Assembly (NCBI GenBank): GCA_023460615.1 | Contig: JAEWPL010000089.1 | Span: 1-14,061 of the forward strand | DNA from: Pseudomonadota bacterium | Lineage (GTDB): Bacteria; Pseudomonadota; Gammaproteobacteria; Enterobacterales; Succinivibrionaceae | Reading direction: 5' to 3' | Length of the DNA: 14,061 nucleotides | Shown here: positions 6,568 through 13,822 of the stretch, in pieces | Layout of the letters: the number at the start of each line of letters is the position of its first letter | Position numbering within the stretch: position 1 is the stretch's first letter | Notes under the pieces: generated by a model | The model's database searches: none | What the model was told of the DNA's origin: nothing | Seen by the model: the letters and a program-made list of their open reading frames with translations, nothing else | Position numbers and translations under genes: made by a program

Positions 6568-7320
6568 ATGAAGTTTATTAAAGGCGCTCTTATCGCTCTC
6601 TCAATTTTAGGTACTATGTCACAAGCTTTTGCTTCTGAGGATAAGATCCTTCGTGTAGCAACTGAGCCTTCTTTTGCTCCCTTTGAGTTTATGGATCAAC
6701 AAACCTCAAAGCTAGTAGGTTTTGATGTAGATATTATCAACGCTGTAGCTGAGGTAATTGGTTATAAGACCGATATTGCAAGCATGCCTTTTGATGGTCA
6801 AATTCCTGCTGTAATTACCCATCAAATCGATGTAGCTATCTCAGGCTTTACCATCACTCCTGAAAGAGCAAAAATCGTAAACTTTACAGAGCCTTATTAC
6901 GATGCAGGTTTAGGTGCCCTAATCGACAATAAGTACAAAGACAAAATTAAGTCTTTAGCTGATCTTGAAGGTCAATCAATCTGCGCTCAAATCGGTACTT
7001 CTGGTGCTATGTTTGCTCAAAAGATTAAAGGCGCTCAAGTTACTCAATTTAACACTGCAGCAGAATCTTTCATGGAATTAAATAAAGGCTCCTGCGCAGC
7101 TGCTGTAAACGATAAGCCAGTTTTAGAGTACTACTTAGCTACTACTAAGAATCCAAACCTATCTTTACTATCAGACCGTTTTACCTTCGAGCAATACGGT
7201 ATCGTAACAGCTAAAGATAATGAGGAATTAACTGAGAAAATCTCTGAAGGCTTAAAGACCATTAAAGCTAATGGTACTTACGATAAGATTTACCAAAAGT
7301 GGTTTGGTAAACAAGAATAG
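6568..7320 (+). CDS. Periplasmic polar amino-acid (glutamine-type) ABC transporter binding protein
   Basis: A 250-residue member of the bacterial extracellular solute-binding protein family 3, close to E. coli GlnH in layout. It begins with a Sec signal peptide (MKFIKGALIALSILGTMSQAFA), with probable cleavage after Ala22 (AFA/SED); there is no lipobox. The mature part shows ATEPSFAPFEFMD, GFDVDIINAVAE (51-62), the ligand-binding SGFTITPER with Arg100, IGTSGA (142-147), and NDKPVLEYY with Asp182, the position that binds the substrate amino group in the family. The end NGTYDKIYQKWFG is classic. Two cysteines (139, 176) could form a disulphide. ATG 6568 is preferred over the in-frame ATG 6556 because TGAGG (6557-6561) is spaced for it and the signal peptide then starts correctly. 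No permease or ATPase gene is adjacent, so partners must be encoded elsewhere. Glutamine specificity is inferred only. Confidence 0.93.
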   Translation: MKFIKGALIALSILGTMSQAFASEDKILRVATEPSFAPFEFMDQQTSKLVGFDVDIINAVAEVIGYKTDIASMPFDGQIPAVITHQIDVAISGFTITPERAKIVNFTEPYYDAGLGALIDNKYKDKIKSLADLEGQSICAQIGTSGAMFAQKIKGAQVTQFNTAAESFMELNKGSCAAAVNDKPVLEYYLATTKNPNLSLLSDRFTFEQYGIVTAKDNEELTEKISEGLKTIKANGTYDKIYQKWFGKQE

Positions 7321-7340
7321 TTTTACTTAACTTTATTAAC

Positions 7341-7370
7341 AAAAACGCCTACTTTAAAGTAGGCGTTTTT
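7341..7370. terminator. Perfectly palindromic bidirectional terminator
   Basis: The 15-base arm AAAAACGCCTACTTT (7341-7355) is followed at once by its exact reverse complement (7356-7370). Both strands therefore read a GC-containing stem ending in TTTTT. It lies between the convergent binding-protein gene and the end of the rcsF-trmO-HAD/Nudix-PHP operon. Confidence 0.93.
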
Positions 7371-7374
7371 GGTT

Positions 7375-8118
7375 TTACTTGTTAAAGAAATTTCTCATTT
7401 CAACAATTGGCTTGTGACCACGAGACTCTAAGAAATCTAACACTTTTGAAGGTGAGGTGTTAATGATCTTTTCATCACTAATATCCGCTTGCTTTAAGAT
7501 CTCAAGCACTGACTCAAAATTACCAATGTAATAGCAAATGTGAGCATCTGAGCCTAAAGAAATAGTGTTACCTATCTTTTTGGCAAGTTTTGCAATTTCA
7601 ATGCAATTGTCATGAGAGCCAAAACGAGTGTTAATGTCTGAGGAGGAATTGATTTCAATTGCTACATTGTTCTCTTTAGCACAAACTAAAACTTCCTCAT
7701 AATCACTTGGGTATCTAGCAGAGCCAGGATGTGAAATCACATCTACTAAACCACTTTGAATAACCTTTTTATAAAGTCTTGTATGCTCTTCAACTGTGGT
7801 TGGAATATAGTTTGGGTGAAAACCTGCTAATACAATATCTAAGTTTTTAACCTGCTCGTTTGTAATATCAATACTACCATCACTTACGATATTAGCCTCA
7901 GCACCACGTAATACTGCTACCCCTTCACAAATACGAGGTACCACTTTTAAATTGTTAAAGTGCCAAGGATGTGGACCGTCAGAGACCTCTGGACCATGAT
8001 CGGTGGTGGCAAACATCTTAAGACCAACATTTTTAGCTTCATGCACACATTCAACTAAAGTGCTGTAAGCATGATCACTTGCAATAGTATGAGTATGTAA
8101 ATCAATAGGATATTTCAT
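7375..8118 (-). CDS. ycdX: PHP-domain phosphatase, YcdX family
   Basis: A 247-residue metal-dependent hydrolase of the polymerase-and-histidinol-phosphatase (PHP) superfamily, collinear with E. coli YcdX (245 residues), a trinuclear zinc phosphatase whose physiological substrate is unsettled. Metal ligands are visible in order: His8 and His10 (DLHTHT), His16 (HAYS), Asp40-His41 (TTDHGP), Glu74 (RGAEANI), His101 (AGFHPN), His130 (ISHPG), Asp191 and His193 (GSDAH). The family ending NTSPSKVLDFLESRG is present. AGGAG (complement of 8124-8128) lies five bases before ATG 8118 and overlaps the stop codon of the upstream HAD-Nudix gene. It is therefore the last gene of a translationally close-packed operon that stops at the palindromic terminator. 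In E. coli ycdX has been linked to swarming motility; whether that holds here is unknown. Confidence 0.93.
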   Translation of the reverse strand: MKYPIDLHTHTIASDHAYSTLVECVHEAKNVGLKMFATTDHGPEVSDGPHPWHFNNLKVVPRICEGVAVLRGAEANIVSDGSIDITNEQVKNLDIVLAGFHPNYIPTTVEEHTRLYKKVIQSGLVDVISHPGSARYPSDYEEVLVCAKENNVAIEINSSSDINTRFGSHDNCIEIAKLAKKIGNTISLGSDAHICYYIGNFESVLEILKQADISDEKIINTSPSKVLDFLESRGHKPIVEMRNFFNK

Positions 8119-8126
8119 AAAGGCTC

Positions 8127-9416
8127 CTAATCTATAACTGCGACCCAGTGCTCTGTTTTGTAAGCTTCAAAACAAAGTCTTATCTGGTCAATAGTAGTTG
8201 TGCCAGTTCTTAAACTCTCAACTGGTATTTTATCAAAATCAAAAAATTCTCTCTTTAAAGTCTCGGTGTTAGGGGTAAATTCGCCAGGACCTTCCTTGCA
8301 GATACTAAAGGCTGCAAGAATATGATAAGGCTGTGAGGAGGTATTCCATTTACTCTTATCTAACAGTCCTACAAATTTTACGACATTGACAAGCATTCCA
8401 GCTTCTTCACGGACTTCTTTAATGGTGTTAGAACGGATAGACTCTGCTTCATCACACCAGCCACCAGGTAGTGACCATTTACCGTTTACAGCCTCTTGTA
8501 CTAAAAGGATCTGACCTTTGTCATTAAACACAGCTGCTCGAGTATCTAGTTTTGGGGTGATATAACCTTTCTCAGTACAGATAGCATCCTTTACCTTTTC
8601 AGATGGTATCTCTGTCATGGTAGCTACCATGTCCGCTGCAATTTCACGCAATCTTTTAAAACGCTCAATATCAAACTTGTTCTCACAATAAGCAAGACCA
8701 ATTTGACCTATAGCTTGGATTTCTTTTGCGTACTTATACCATTGATACTCTAAAACACCTTCAGTGAAGACTGCACTGTAGATATCATATGGATTTAAAA
8801 AGTAGTGTGCACAAACAATAGATTGTTGAAGTCTTGTGTCCCACACTGCTAAACCAAAGTCCACGCCACAAGCTTTAGCACATTCAAAGTCAGACATAGT
8901 ATCGCCAATAAAGAGGATCTCCTCTCTTTTAGCACCTGTAAGCTCCATATATTTTAATATAGAGTCAGGATAGGGTTTTGCTCTTTCTACATCAGAGGCA
9001 CTTATTGCATAGCTAAAATATGGAGCAAGCTCTGTAGGTAGTGGATTAGACACTTTAGCTAAAGTGGGATCTTTTGAGCGCGCTCTTGAGGTAATAATGC
9101 CAAGCTTTAAGCCTCTTGAGTGTAATAATTTGATAATACCTTCTACCCCATCAAACATAGTGATGCTGTCTAGGTACTTTTTGACATTCTCTGCCCATTC
9201 ACTTGATAAAGCATTAAAATCGTCTTGATGAAAATTAAGCTCACGGTTAGTGTCACGGGCTGACGAGCCCATAAAACGAGTTAAAGTCTCAAAGGTTTCT
9301 TTTGTATTAGGATCATGAGCCTTTACTACATCTAAAAGTGCCATGGTATAGGCATATTCAGTGTTGTAGATGGTGCCATCTAAGTCAAATAGGATGTGCT
9401 GATAATTTTTTTTCAT
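8127..9416 (-). CDS. Fusion protein: HAD phosphatase plus Nudix hydrolase
   Basis: A 429-residue two-enzyme fusion. Residues 1 to about 217 form a HAD-superfamily hydrolase of the phosphoglycolate-phosphatase/PpaX type: DLDGT (Asp11, Asp13), motif II IITS (107-110), Lys147 in AKPYPD, and IGDTMSD with Asp172 and Asp176. Residues about 222-290 resemble the helical N-terminal domain of the Nudix subgroup often labelled ADP-ribose pyrophosphatase (WYKYAKEIQAIGQIGLAYCE, then GYITPKLDTRAAVF). The Nudix box spans 319-341 (G319, E325, K333-E334, E337-E338, G340), and its usual Arg is replaced by Lys333. All catalytic glutamates are kept, so both halves look active. A plausible role is two-step hydrolysis of a nucleoside-diphosphate or sugar-phosphate compound; the substrate is unknown. 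ATG 9416 lies 3 bases after the trmO stop and lacks a good ribosome-binding site, which suggests translational coupling. Separate HAD and Nudix proteins are the more familiar state. Confidence 0.9.
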   Translation of the reverse strand: MKKNYQHILFDLDGTIYNTEYAYTMALLDVVKAHDPNTKETFETLTRFMGSSARDTNRELNFHQDDFNALSSEWAENVKKYLDSITMFDGVEGIIKLLHSRGLKLGIITSRARSKDPTLAKVSNPLPTELAPYFSYAISASDVERAKPYPDSILKYMELTGAKREEILFIGDTMSDFECAKACGVDFGLAVWDTRLQQSIVCAHYFLNPYDIYSAVFTEGVLEYQWYKYAKEIQAIGQIGLAYCENKFDIERFKRLREIAADMVATMTEIPSEKVKDAICTEKGYITPKLDTRAAVFNDKGQILLVQEAVNGKWSLPGGWCDEAESIRSNTIKEVREEAGMLVNVVKFVGLLDKSKWNTSSQPYHILAAFSICKEGPGEFTPNTETLKREFFDFDKIPVESLRTGTTTIDQIRLCFEAYKTEHWVAVID

Positions 9417-9419
9417 GTT

Positions 9420-10130
9420 TTATACGTGCTCTACTTTGATAACTTGTAAAACGTTTTCTTTTACTACAAAAGATATCACCATTTCATAAAGACGAGCTTG
9501 ATAAATTTTAGTGTCTTGCTCTTTTTCTTTGTAGGCAGGACGCGGATCTTGACGTAAAGATTGCTCGATAGCTAAAAACTCATTGTTCCCAAGTTTTAAC
9601 AGTTGTTCTTTAGTATCGTCTTTGTAATCAACTAAAAGCATTTTAGGTGGCTCTTTAGCAAAACCACCAACCGCATCTTTAACACTATCTACAAAAGGAA
9701 TGTAAGGCTTAATATCTACAATAGGTGTACCATCGACTAAGTCAGCACCTATAACCTCTAAACTTACTTTGCCCTTTTGTTTAATAATTCTGTTTAGCTT
9801 TACAATTGATAAACCAATTCTATTTGGTCTAAAAGGTGAACGGGTTGCAAACACTCCTACCGATTGATTACCACCAAGTCTTGGAGGTCTTACTTTAGGT
9901 CTAAAGCTTTGATAATCAACTTTATCAAAGATAAAGAGTACATGCAGGTGAGAAAAACCTTCTAAGCCTATAAAAGCTAATTCGTCATTAAAGGGTGGGT
10001 AAAATTCTATGGTAGATAGAGCATTAGGTGCCAAGCCTGGTTGTCTTGGCACTGCAAATTTCTCTTTGTAAGGAGATTTAATATAGCCTATTGGCTCAAT
10101 TTGAAAAGACTTACTTAAGTTTTGATTCAT
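9420..10130 (-). CDS. trmO: tRNA (t6A37) N6-methyltransferase TrmO
   Basis: TrmO uses S-adenosylmethionine to methylate N6-threonylcarbamoyladenosine at position 37 of threonine tRNAs, giving m6t6A. The 236 residues match E. coli TrmO (YaeB/TsaA, 235 residues): IGYIKSPYKEKFAVPRQPG near the start, GLEGFSHLHVLFIFD (56-70), the SAM/active-site block GVFATRSPFRPNRIGLS (92-108), and DLVDGTPIVDIKPYIP (130-145). The proteobacterial C-terminal domain is present with DPRPAY (195-200). The start is taken as ATG 10130; the codon before it is an in-frame TTG that adds nothing recognisable. The first 20 bases overlap the end of rcsF in another frame and no clear ribosome-binding site is visible, so translation is probably coupled. 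The rcsF-trmO neighbourhood is the same as in E. coli. Confidence 0.96.
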   Translation of the reverse strand: MNQNLSKSFQIEPIGYIKSPYKEKFAVPRQPGLAPNALSTIEFYPPFNDELAFIGLEGFSHLHVLFIFDKVDYQSFRPKVRPPRLGGNQSVGVFATRSPFRPNRIGLSIVKLNRIIKQKGKVSLEVIGADLVDGTPIVDIKPYIPFVDSVKDAVGGFAKEPPKMLLVDYKDDTKEQLLKLGNNEFLAIEQSLRQDPRPAYKEKEQDTKIYQARLYEMVISFVVKENVLQVIKVEHV

Positions 10131-10491
10131 CAATTATGAAAGCATCAGCATAACAAGTTACAGATACTTGGCAGGCAGGTGTGTTTTCAAGACGTACACA
10201 CTTACCAAACTTAATGGCATTAGCACCTAAATCTACAGCCTTTTTACGAGCTTCAGTTCTAGCATCTGCTTCATTAGCTTGTGCATCAGTATCTTTAATT
10301 TTGCAAGATAAGCCACTTACGATACCTAAAGATTTATTTGGTACAGTAGCTAAATCATCTTCATCAACTTCTGTTACGTAGGATGGCTTAAAGTATTCTT
10401 TGAAATTTTGAGGATCAAGATTAGTTTTAAACTCAAAATTTGAGCAAGAGGTTAAAACTAAAGCTGCTAATAATACAGTTAAATATTTCAT
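10111..10491 (-). CDS. rcsF: RcsF-like outer-membrane lipoprotein, envelope stress sensor
   Basis: In enterobacteria RcsF senses envelope damage and activates the Rcs phosphorelay. This 126-residue protein has a lipoprotein signal peptide with lipobox LTSC (Cys16) and Ser at +2, which predicts outer-membrane sorting. The globular part has the RcsF pattern LGIVSGLSC, a helix rich in Ala/Arg (ADARTEARKKAVDLGANAI), GKC, then TPACQVSVTCYADAF. Its four cysteines 63, 98, 107 and 113 correspond to the E. coli disulphide set 74-118 and 109-124, so pairs 63-107 and 98-113 are expected. The linker after the lipid anchor is short and acidic rather than proline-rich as in E. coli. The start is ATG 10491 with only GGA (complement of 10500-10502) upstream, directly after the gltX terminator. 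Adjacency to trmO supports the call. Whether RcsB/C/D exist in this organism cannot be seen. Confidence 0.87.
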   Translation of the reverse strand: MKYLTVLLAALVLTSCSNFEFKTNLDPQNFKEYFKPSYVTEVDEDDLATVPNKSLGIVSGLSCKIKDTDAQANEADARTEARKKAVDLGANAIKFGKCVRLENTPACQVSVTCYADAFIIDESKLK

Positions 10492-10502
10492 ATTTTAAAT
10501 CC

Positions 10503-10527
10503 AAAAAGGCAGTATAACCTGCCTTTT
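10503..10527 (-). terminator. Rho-independent terminator of gltX, abutting the rcsF ribosome-binding site
   Basis: On the minus strand AAAAGGCAG (complement of 10519-10527) pairs with CTGCCTTTT (complement of 10504-10512) around a 6-base loop and ends in TTTTT (complement of 10503-10507). The next bases are the GGA before rcsF ATG 10491. It is positioned both to end gltX and to control read-through into rcsF. Confidence 0.88.
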
Positions 10528-10533
10528 AAGTTC

Positions 10534-11940
10534 TTACTTAGAGCTAAAGTGCTCAATTGCTTTTTGGATACGGTCAAAGGTTCTTTGTTGACCTACTAGC
10601 ATCATAGTATCGCCAATGCCTGGTGACATAGCACTGCCAGTAATAGCAATACGTAGTGGCTGACCTACTTTACCCATGCCAACTTCTTTAGCTTTAGCTA
10701 CATTCTCTAAAGCTTCATCAATAGACTTAGCATCCCATGAGCCTAAAGCTTTTAGAGCCTCTAGGGAAGCTTGTAAAATCTCTACAGAGCCTTCTTTAAT
10801 CCACTTTTTAACACCAGCTGGATCATACTCTGTAATATCCTGATAATAGCAAGCTGCCTTTTGAGCCATTTCCTTTAAGGTATGAGTTCTCTCGCAGTAA
10901 TTGCGTACTACATCTTCAGCCTTAGGACCCTTTGATAGATCGGTAATACCAATCTTGCCAAGATGCCACTCTAACTCTTTAGCAACCTCAGAAGCAGGAA
11001 GAGTCTTCATATAGTGAGCATTTAACCAATCTAATTTCTTAGTGTTAAAGCCTGAAGCTGACTTGGTGATAGCATCTAAAGTAAAGAGCTTAATCATCTC
11101 ATCTCTTGTAAAGATTTCTTGATCACCATGAGACCAACCTAGACGTACTAAGTAGTTTACTAAAGCCTCTGGTAAATAACCGTCTTCACGGTATTGCATT
11201 ACAGATACAGCACCATGACGTTTTGATAACTTAGCACCGTCGTCACCTAAAATCATAGCTAAGTGACAGAATACAGGTACAGGTGCACCTAAAGCTTTGT
11301 ATAGGTTAATTTGTCTTGGTGTATTGTTAACATGATCATCACCACGGATAACGTGAGTAATGCCCATATCCCAATCGTCTACAACTACGCAGAAGTTATA
11401 GGTTGGAGTACCATCAGAACGCTGAATAATAAAGTCGTCTAATTCGCTGTTCTTAAACTCGATATGACCTTTTACCATATCATCAAAAGCTACCACACCA
11501 TCATCTGGATTGCGGAAACGAATTACATATGGCTCATCAGGTGAGTGCTCTGTGTGATCCTCACGGCAGTGACCGTCATAACGAGGCTTTAGACCAGCCT
11601 TCATTTGCTCGTCACGCATCTTCTCTAATCTTTCTTTAGAGCAGTAGCACTTGTAAGCTTTGCCTTCAGCTAAAAGCTTATTGATAACTTCAGTATATCT
11701 ATCAAAACGCTTAGTTTGATAATAAGGACCTTCATCCCACTTTAAATCAATCCACTTCATAGAATCAATAATGGCATCAATAGCCTCTTGAGTGGAACGT
11801 TCTCTATCAGTGTCCTCAATACGTAAAACAAATTGACCATTGCAATGTCTTGCATATAGCCAGGAGAATAATGCTGTACGTGCACCGCCTACGTGTAAAA
11901 AGCCGGTAGGTGAAGGGGCAAATCTTGTTTTAACTGTCAT
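10534..11940 (-). CDS. gltX: Glutamate--tRNA ligase (GluRS)
   Basis: A class I aminoacyl-tRNA synthetase charging tRNA-Glu in the cytosol. The 468 residues (E. coli 471) align throughout: [19 protein letters not shown] with the HIGH-type motif HVGG (6-24), [34 protein letters not shown], and the KMSKS-type loop KLSKR at 237-241. The anticodon-binding helical domain ends with [17 protein letters not shown]. Zinc-site cysteines 98, 100 and 125 are kept, but the fourth ligand position is Glu127 where E. coli has His127; His129 is nearby. ATG 11940 is chosen because AGGTAT (AGG complement of 11947-11949) lies six bases upstream. The in-frame extension to 11964 adds eight residues absent from the family. 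It is divergent from the Enzyme I gene and ends at a strong terminator before rcsF. Confidence 0.98.
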   Translation of the reverse strand: MTVKTRFAPSPTGFLHVGGARTALFSWLYARHCNGQFVLRIEDTDRERSTQEAIDAIIDSMKWIDLKWDEGPYYQTKRFDRYTEVINKLLAEGKAYKCYCSKERLEKMRDEQMKAGLKPRYDGHCREDHTEHSPDEPYVIRFRNPDDGVVAFDDMVKGHIEFKNSELDDFIIQRSDGTPTYNFCVVVDDWDMGITHVIRGDDHVNNTPRQINLYKALGAPVPVFCHLAMILGDDGAKLSKRHGAVSVMQYREDGYLPEALVNYLVRLGWSHGDQEIFTRDEMIKLFTLDAITKSASGFNTKKLDWLNAHYMKTLPASEVAKELEWHLGKIGITDLSKGPKAEDVVRNYCERTHTLKEMAQKAACYYQDITEYDPAGVKKWIKEGSVEILQASLEALKALGSWDAKSIDEALENVAKAKEVGMGKVGQPLRIAITGSAMSPGIGDTMMLVGQQRTFDRIQKAIEHFSSK

Positions 11941-11976
11941 GATATACCTAAAGAGTTTTGACAAATGATGTTAATC

Positions 11977-11994
11977 TTGCTTAAAACTAAGCAA
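11977..11994 (-). promoter_or_regulatory. Hairpin in the gltX leader
   Basis: TTGCTTA (11977-11983) and TAAGCAA (11988-11994) form a perfect 7-bp stem with a 4-base loop, about 36 bases upstream of the gltX start. No T run follows it on the minus strand, so it is not a terminator. A possible minus-strand -10 box (TAAAAT, complement of 12016-12021) would place it inside the leader RNA. Its role is unknown. Confidence 0.35.
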
Positions 11995-12087
11995 CAAACC
12001 AAAAAAAGTTGCCTTATTTTACCACTGAAAGCACATTTTTACATCTTAGAATTTTGTCTTTACGAGATTAAATTTGAGGCAACATAG

Positions 12088-12116
12088 CATTTATTCTTCA
12101 GCATTCTTTGTATAAT
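12088..12116 (+). promoter_or_regulatory. Probable sigma-70 promoter of the Enzyme I gene
   Basis: TATAAT at 12111-12116 is a perfect -10 box. The -35 at about 12088-12093 (CATTTA) is poor, so an activator may be needed. Transcription would start near 12123, leaving a leader of about 29 bases before the TTG start. Confidence 0.5.
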
Positions 12117-12151
12117 GAATAAGTATCCATAGCTACTTTAAGGTGACAGCT

Positions 12152-13810
12152 TTGAACAATAATCATCTGAATCTAATTTTAGAGGGCACCGTTGCTAATA
12201 AGGGCATTGCCTTTGGTAAGATTGCCTTTATCAAGCGCACGAATGCTGGTTTACAAAAAGAGCATGTAGAAGATACTCAAAAAGAGTGTGACCGTTTTGA
12301 AAAAGCAAGATTACACGCTATTTCTCAATTAGCCACTCTCTATGAAGCTTCTATCGAGAAATTAGGTGAACAAAATGCTGTAGTGTTCCAAATTCACCAA
12401 ATGATGCTCGATGATCCTGATTATGTCTCCTCTATCAATAAGTTAATTACCGATGAGCACGCTAACGCTGAATATGCCGTCACTGTTGTAGCTCATAAAT
12501 TTGAAAAGCAATTTTTGCAAATGGATAACGATTACATGAAAGGTCGTGCTGCCGATGTAATCGATATTTCAAGACGTGTAAAAGAAATTCTCATGATGCA
12601 CGCTGGTAAATTGCAACACCACGGCATCGACTATAAAAATGATGGTCCTGTCATTATTGCAGCTGACGATTTAGTCCCATCAGAAACTGTTCAGCTTGAT
12701 CAAACTTCCGTAACAGCTATTGTTACCACAGAAGGATCTGATAGATCACATACTGCCATCTTTGCAAGAACCATGGGCCTACCTACCATAGTTGCAGTAG
12801 GTAAGAACTTTACCTCAAAATACGAAGGTCTTTTTGCCATCGTAGATGGTAACTCAGGCAAGATCTACATCGATCCTGATGAAGGCACCATAACTCGTTT
12901 TAAAGAGATTAAAAAAACTGACGATTCTCAAAAATCTCACTTAGAAGAGTTCCGTGGCAAAATCACAGTTACAAGATCAGGTCGAAAAATAAATCTTTAC
13001 GCAAACTCAGGCTCTTTAGCTGATATTGATCTTATCAAAGCCTCTGATGCTGAAGGTATTGGACTTTTCAGAAGTGAATATATCTTTATGCAAGCTCATG
13101 ATTATCCAACTGAGGATTATCAATTAGACATTTATAAAAATGTACTAGAGCAAATGGAAGGTAAAAAAGTAATTATCCGCACCCTTGATATTGGTGCTGA
13201 TAAAACAGCTGAATACTTTATGCTAAAACCTGAAGATAACCCAGCTATGGGTGTGCGTGCTATTAGATTATGTCTTCAGAATAAAGCTATTTTTAAAACT
13301 CAGTTAAGAGCTTTATACAGAGCCTCTGTCTATGGTAACTTATCTATCATGGTGCCACTTATCACCTCTGTAGAAGAAGTTTTAGAAACTAAAAAAATTA
13401 TTCAGGAGGTTAAAACTGAGCTTAAACAGCAAAATCTAGCGTTTAATGACAATGTTGAATTTGGCATCATGATTGAAACTCCTGCAGCTGCTTTAATTTC
13501 TGATGAATTAGCAAAAGTCGTGGATTTCTTTAGTATTGGTACTAATGATTTAACTCAATTTACTTTAGCTGCTGATAGGCAAAACGCAGATTTAACCAAA
13601 TACTTAAACCCATATCACCATGCAGTGGTTAGGTTGATTGAAATGACTATTCAAAATGCTCACGCTTGTGGCATTTGGGTAGGCATTTGCGGAGAGCTAG
13701 CCTCCGATGAAAAATTCTTAGGTAAACTAATTCAACTGCAAGTAGATGAAATGAGCGTAGTACCATCAAGTGTACTGACATTAAGAGCAAAGATTGCTTC
13801 ATTAGGTTAA
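12152..13810 (+). CDS. PTS Enzyme I-like phosphoenolpyruvate--protein phosphotransferase, diverged
   Basis: Enzyme I takes phosphate from phosphoenolpyruvate and passes it to HPr. This 552-residue protein carries the full Enzyme I layout: an N-terminal helical HPr-binding region (about 35-150), the phosphohistidine domain with His200 in GSDRSHTAI, and the PEP-binding barrel. The barrel shows EGIGLFRSEYIFM (301-313), IIRTLDIGADK (341-351), ENPAMGVRAIRL-type DNPAMGVRAIR, FGIMIETPAAAL, DFFSIGTNDLTQF (458-470) and catalytic Cys513 in GICGELASD. Several normally fixed positions are changed: Arg198 replaces the Thr two residues before His200, Ser196 replaces Gly, and GADK replaces GGDK. TTG at 12152 is preferred because AAGGTG (12140-12145) is spaced for it; the GTG at 12143 lies within that site. 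A kinase-like gene follows after 12 bases. No HPr or EII gene is visible. It may be the main Enzyme I of a divergent lineage or a dedicated paralogue. Confidence 0.92.
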   Translation: MNNNHLNLILEGTVANKGIAFGKIAFIKRTNAGLQKEHVEDTQKECDRFEKARLHAISQLATLYEASIEKLGEQNAVVFQIHQMMLDDPDYVSSINKLITDEHANAEYAVTVVAHKFEKQFLQMDNDYMKGRAADVIDISRRVKEILMMHAGKLQHHGIDYKNDGPVIIAADDLVPSETVQLDQTSVTAIVTTEGSDRSHTAIFARTMGLPTIVAVGKNFTSKYEGLFAIVDGNSGKIYIDPDEGTITRFKEIKKTDDSQKSHLEEFRGKITVTRSGRKINLYANSGSLADIDLIKASDAEGIGLFRSEYIFMQAHDYPTEDYQLDIYKNVLEQMEGKKVIIRTLDIGADKTAEYFMLKPEDNPAMGVRAIRLCLQNKAIFKTQLRALYRASVYGNLSIMVPLITSVEEVLETKKIIQEVKTELKQQNLAFNDNVEFGIMIETPAAALISDELAKVVDFFSIGTNDLTQFTLAADRQNADLTKYLNPYHHAVVRLIEMTIQNAHACGIWVGICGELASDEKFLGKLIQLQVDEMSVVPSSVLTLRAKIASLG

Positions 13811-13822
13811 GGAGAAAATTTA

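Noticed and set aside
11941..11964. Longer GluRS N-terminus
   Set aside because: The extra eight residues are absent from the family and AGGTAT is spaced for ATG 11940.
12010..12081. Inverted GTTGCC / GGCAAC pair in the gltX-Enzyme I intergenic region
   Set aside because: The six-base arms are about 60 bases apart and could occur by chance; no supporting features.
12143..12151. GTG start for the Enzyme I gene
   Set aside because: The GTG is part of the AAGGTG ribosome-binding site correctly spaced for TTG 12152; no site lies upstream of the GTG. Choice is likely, not proven.
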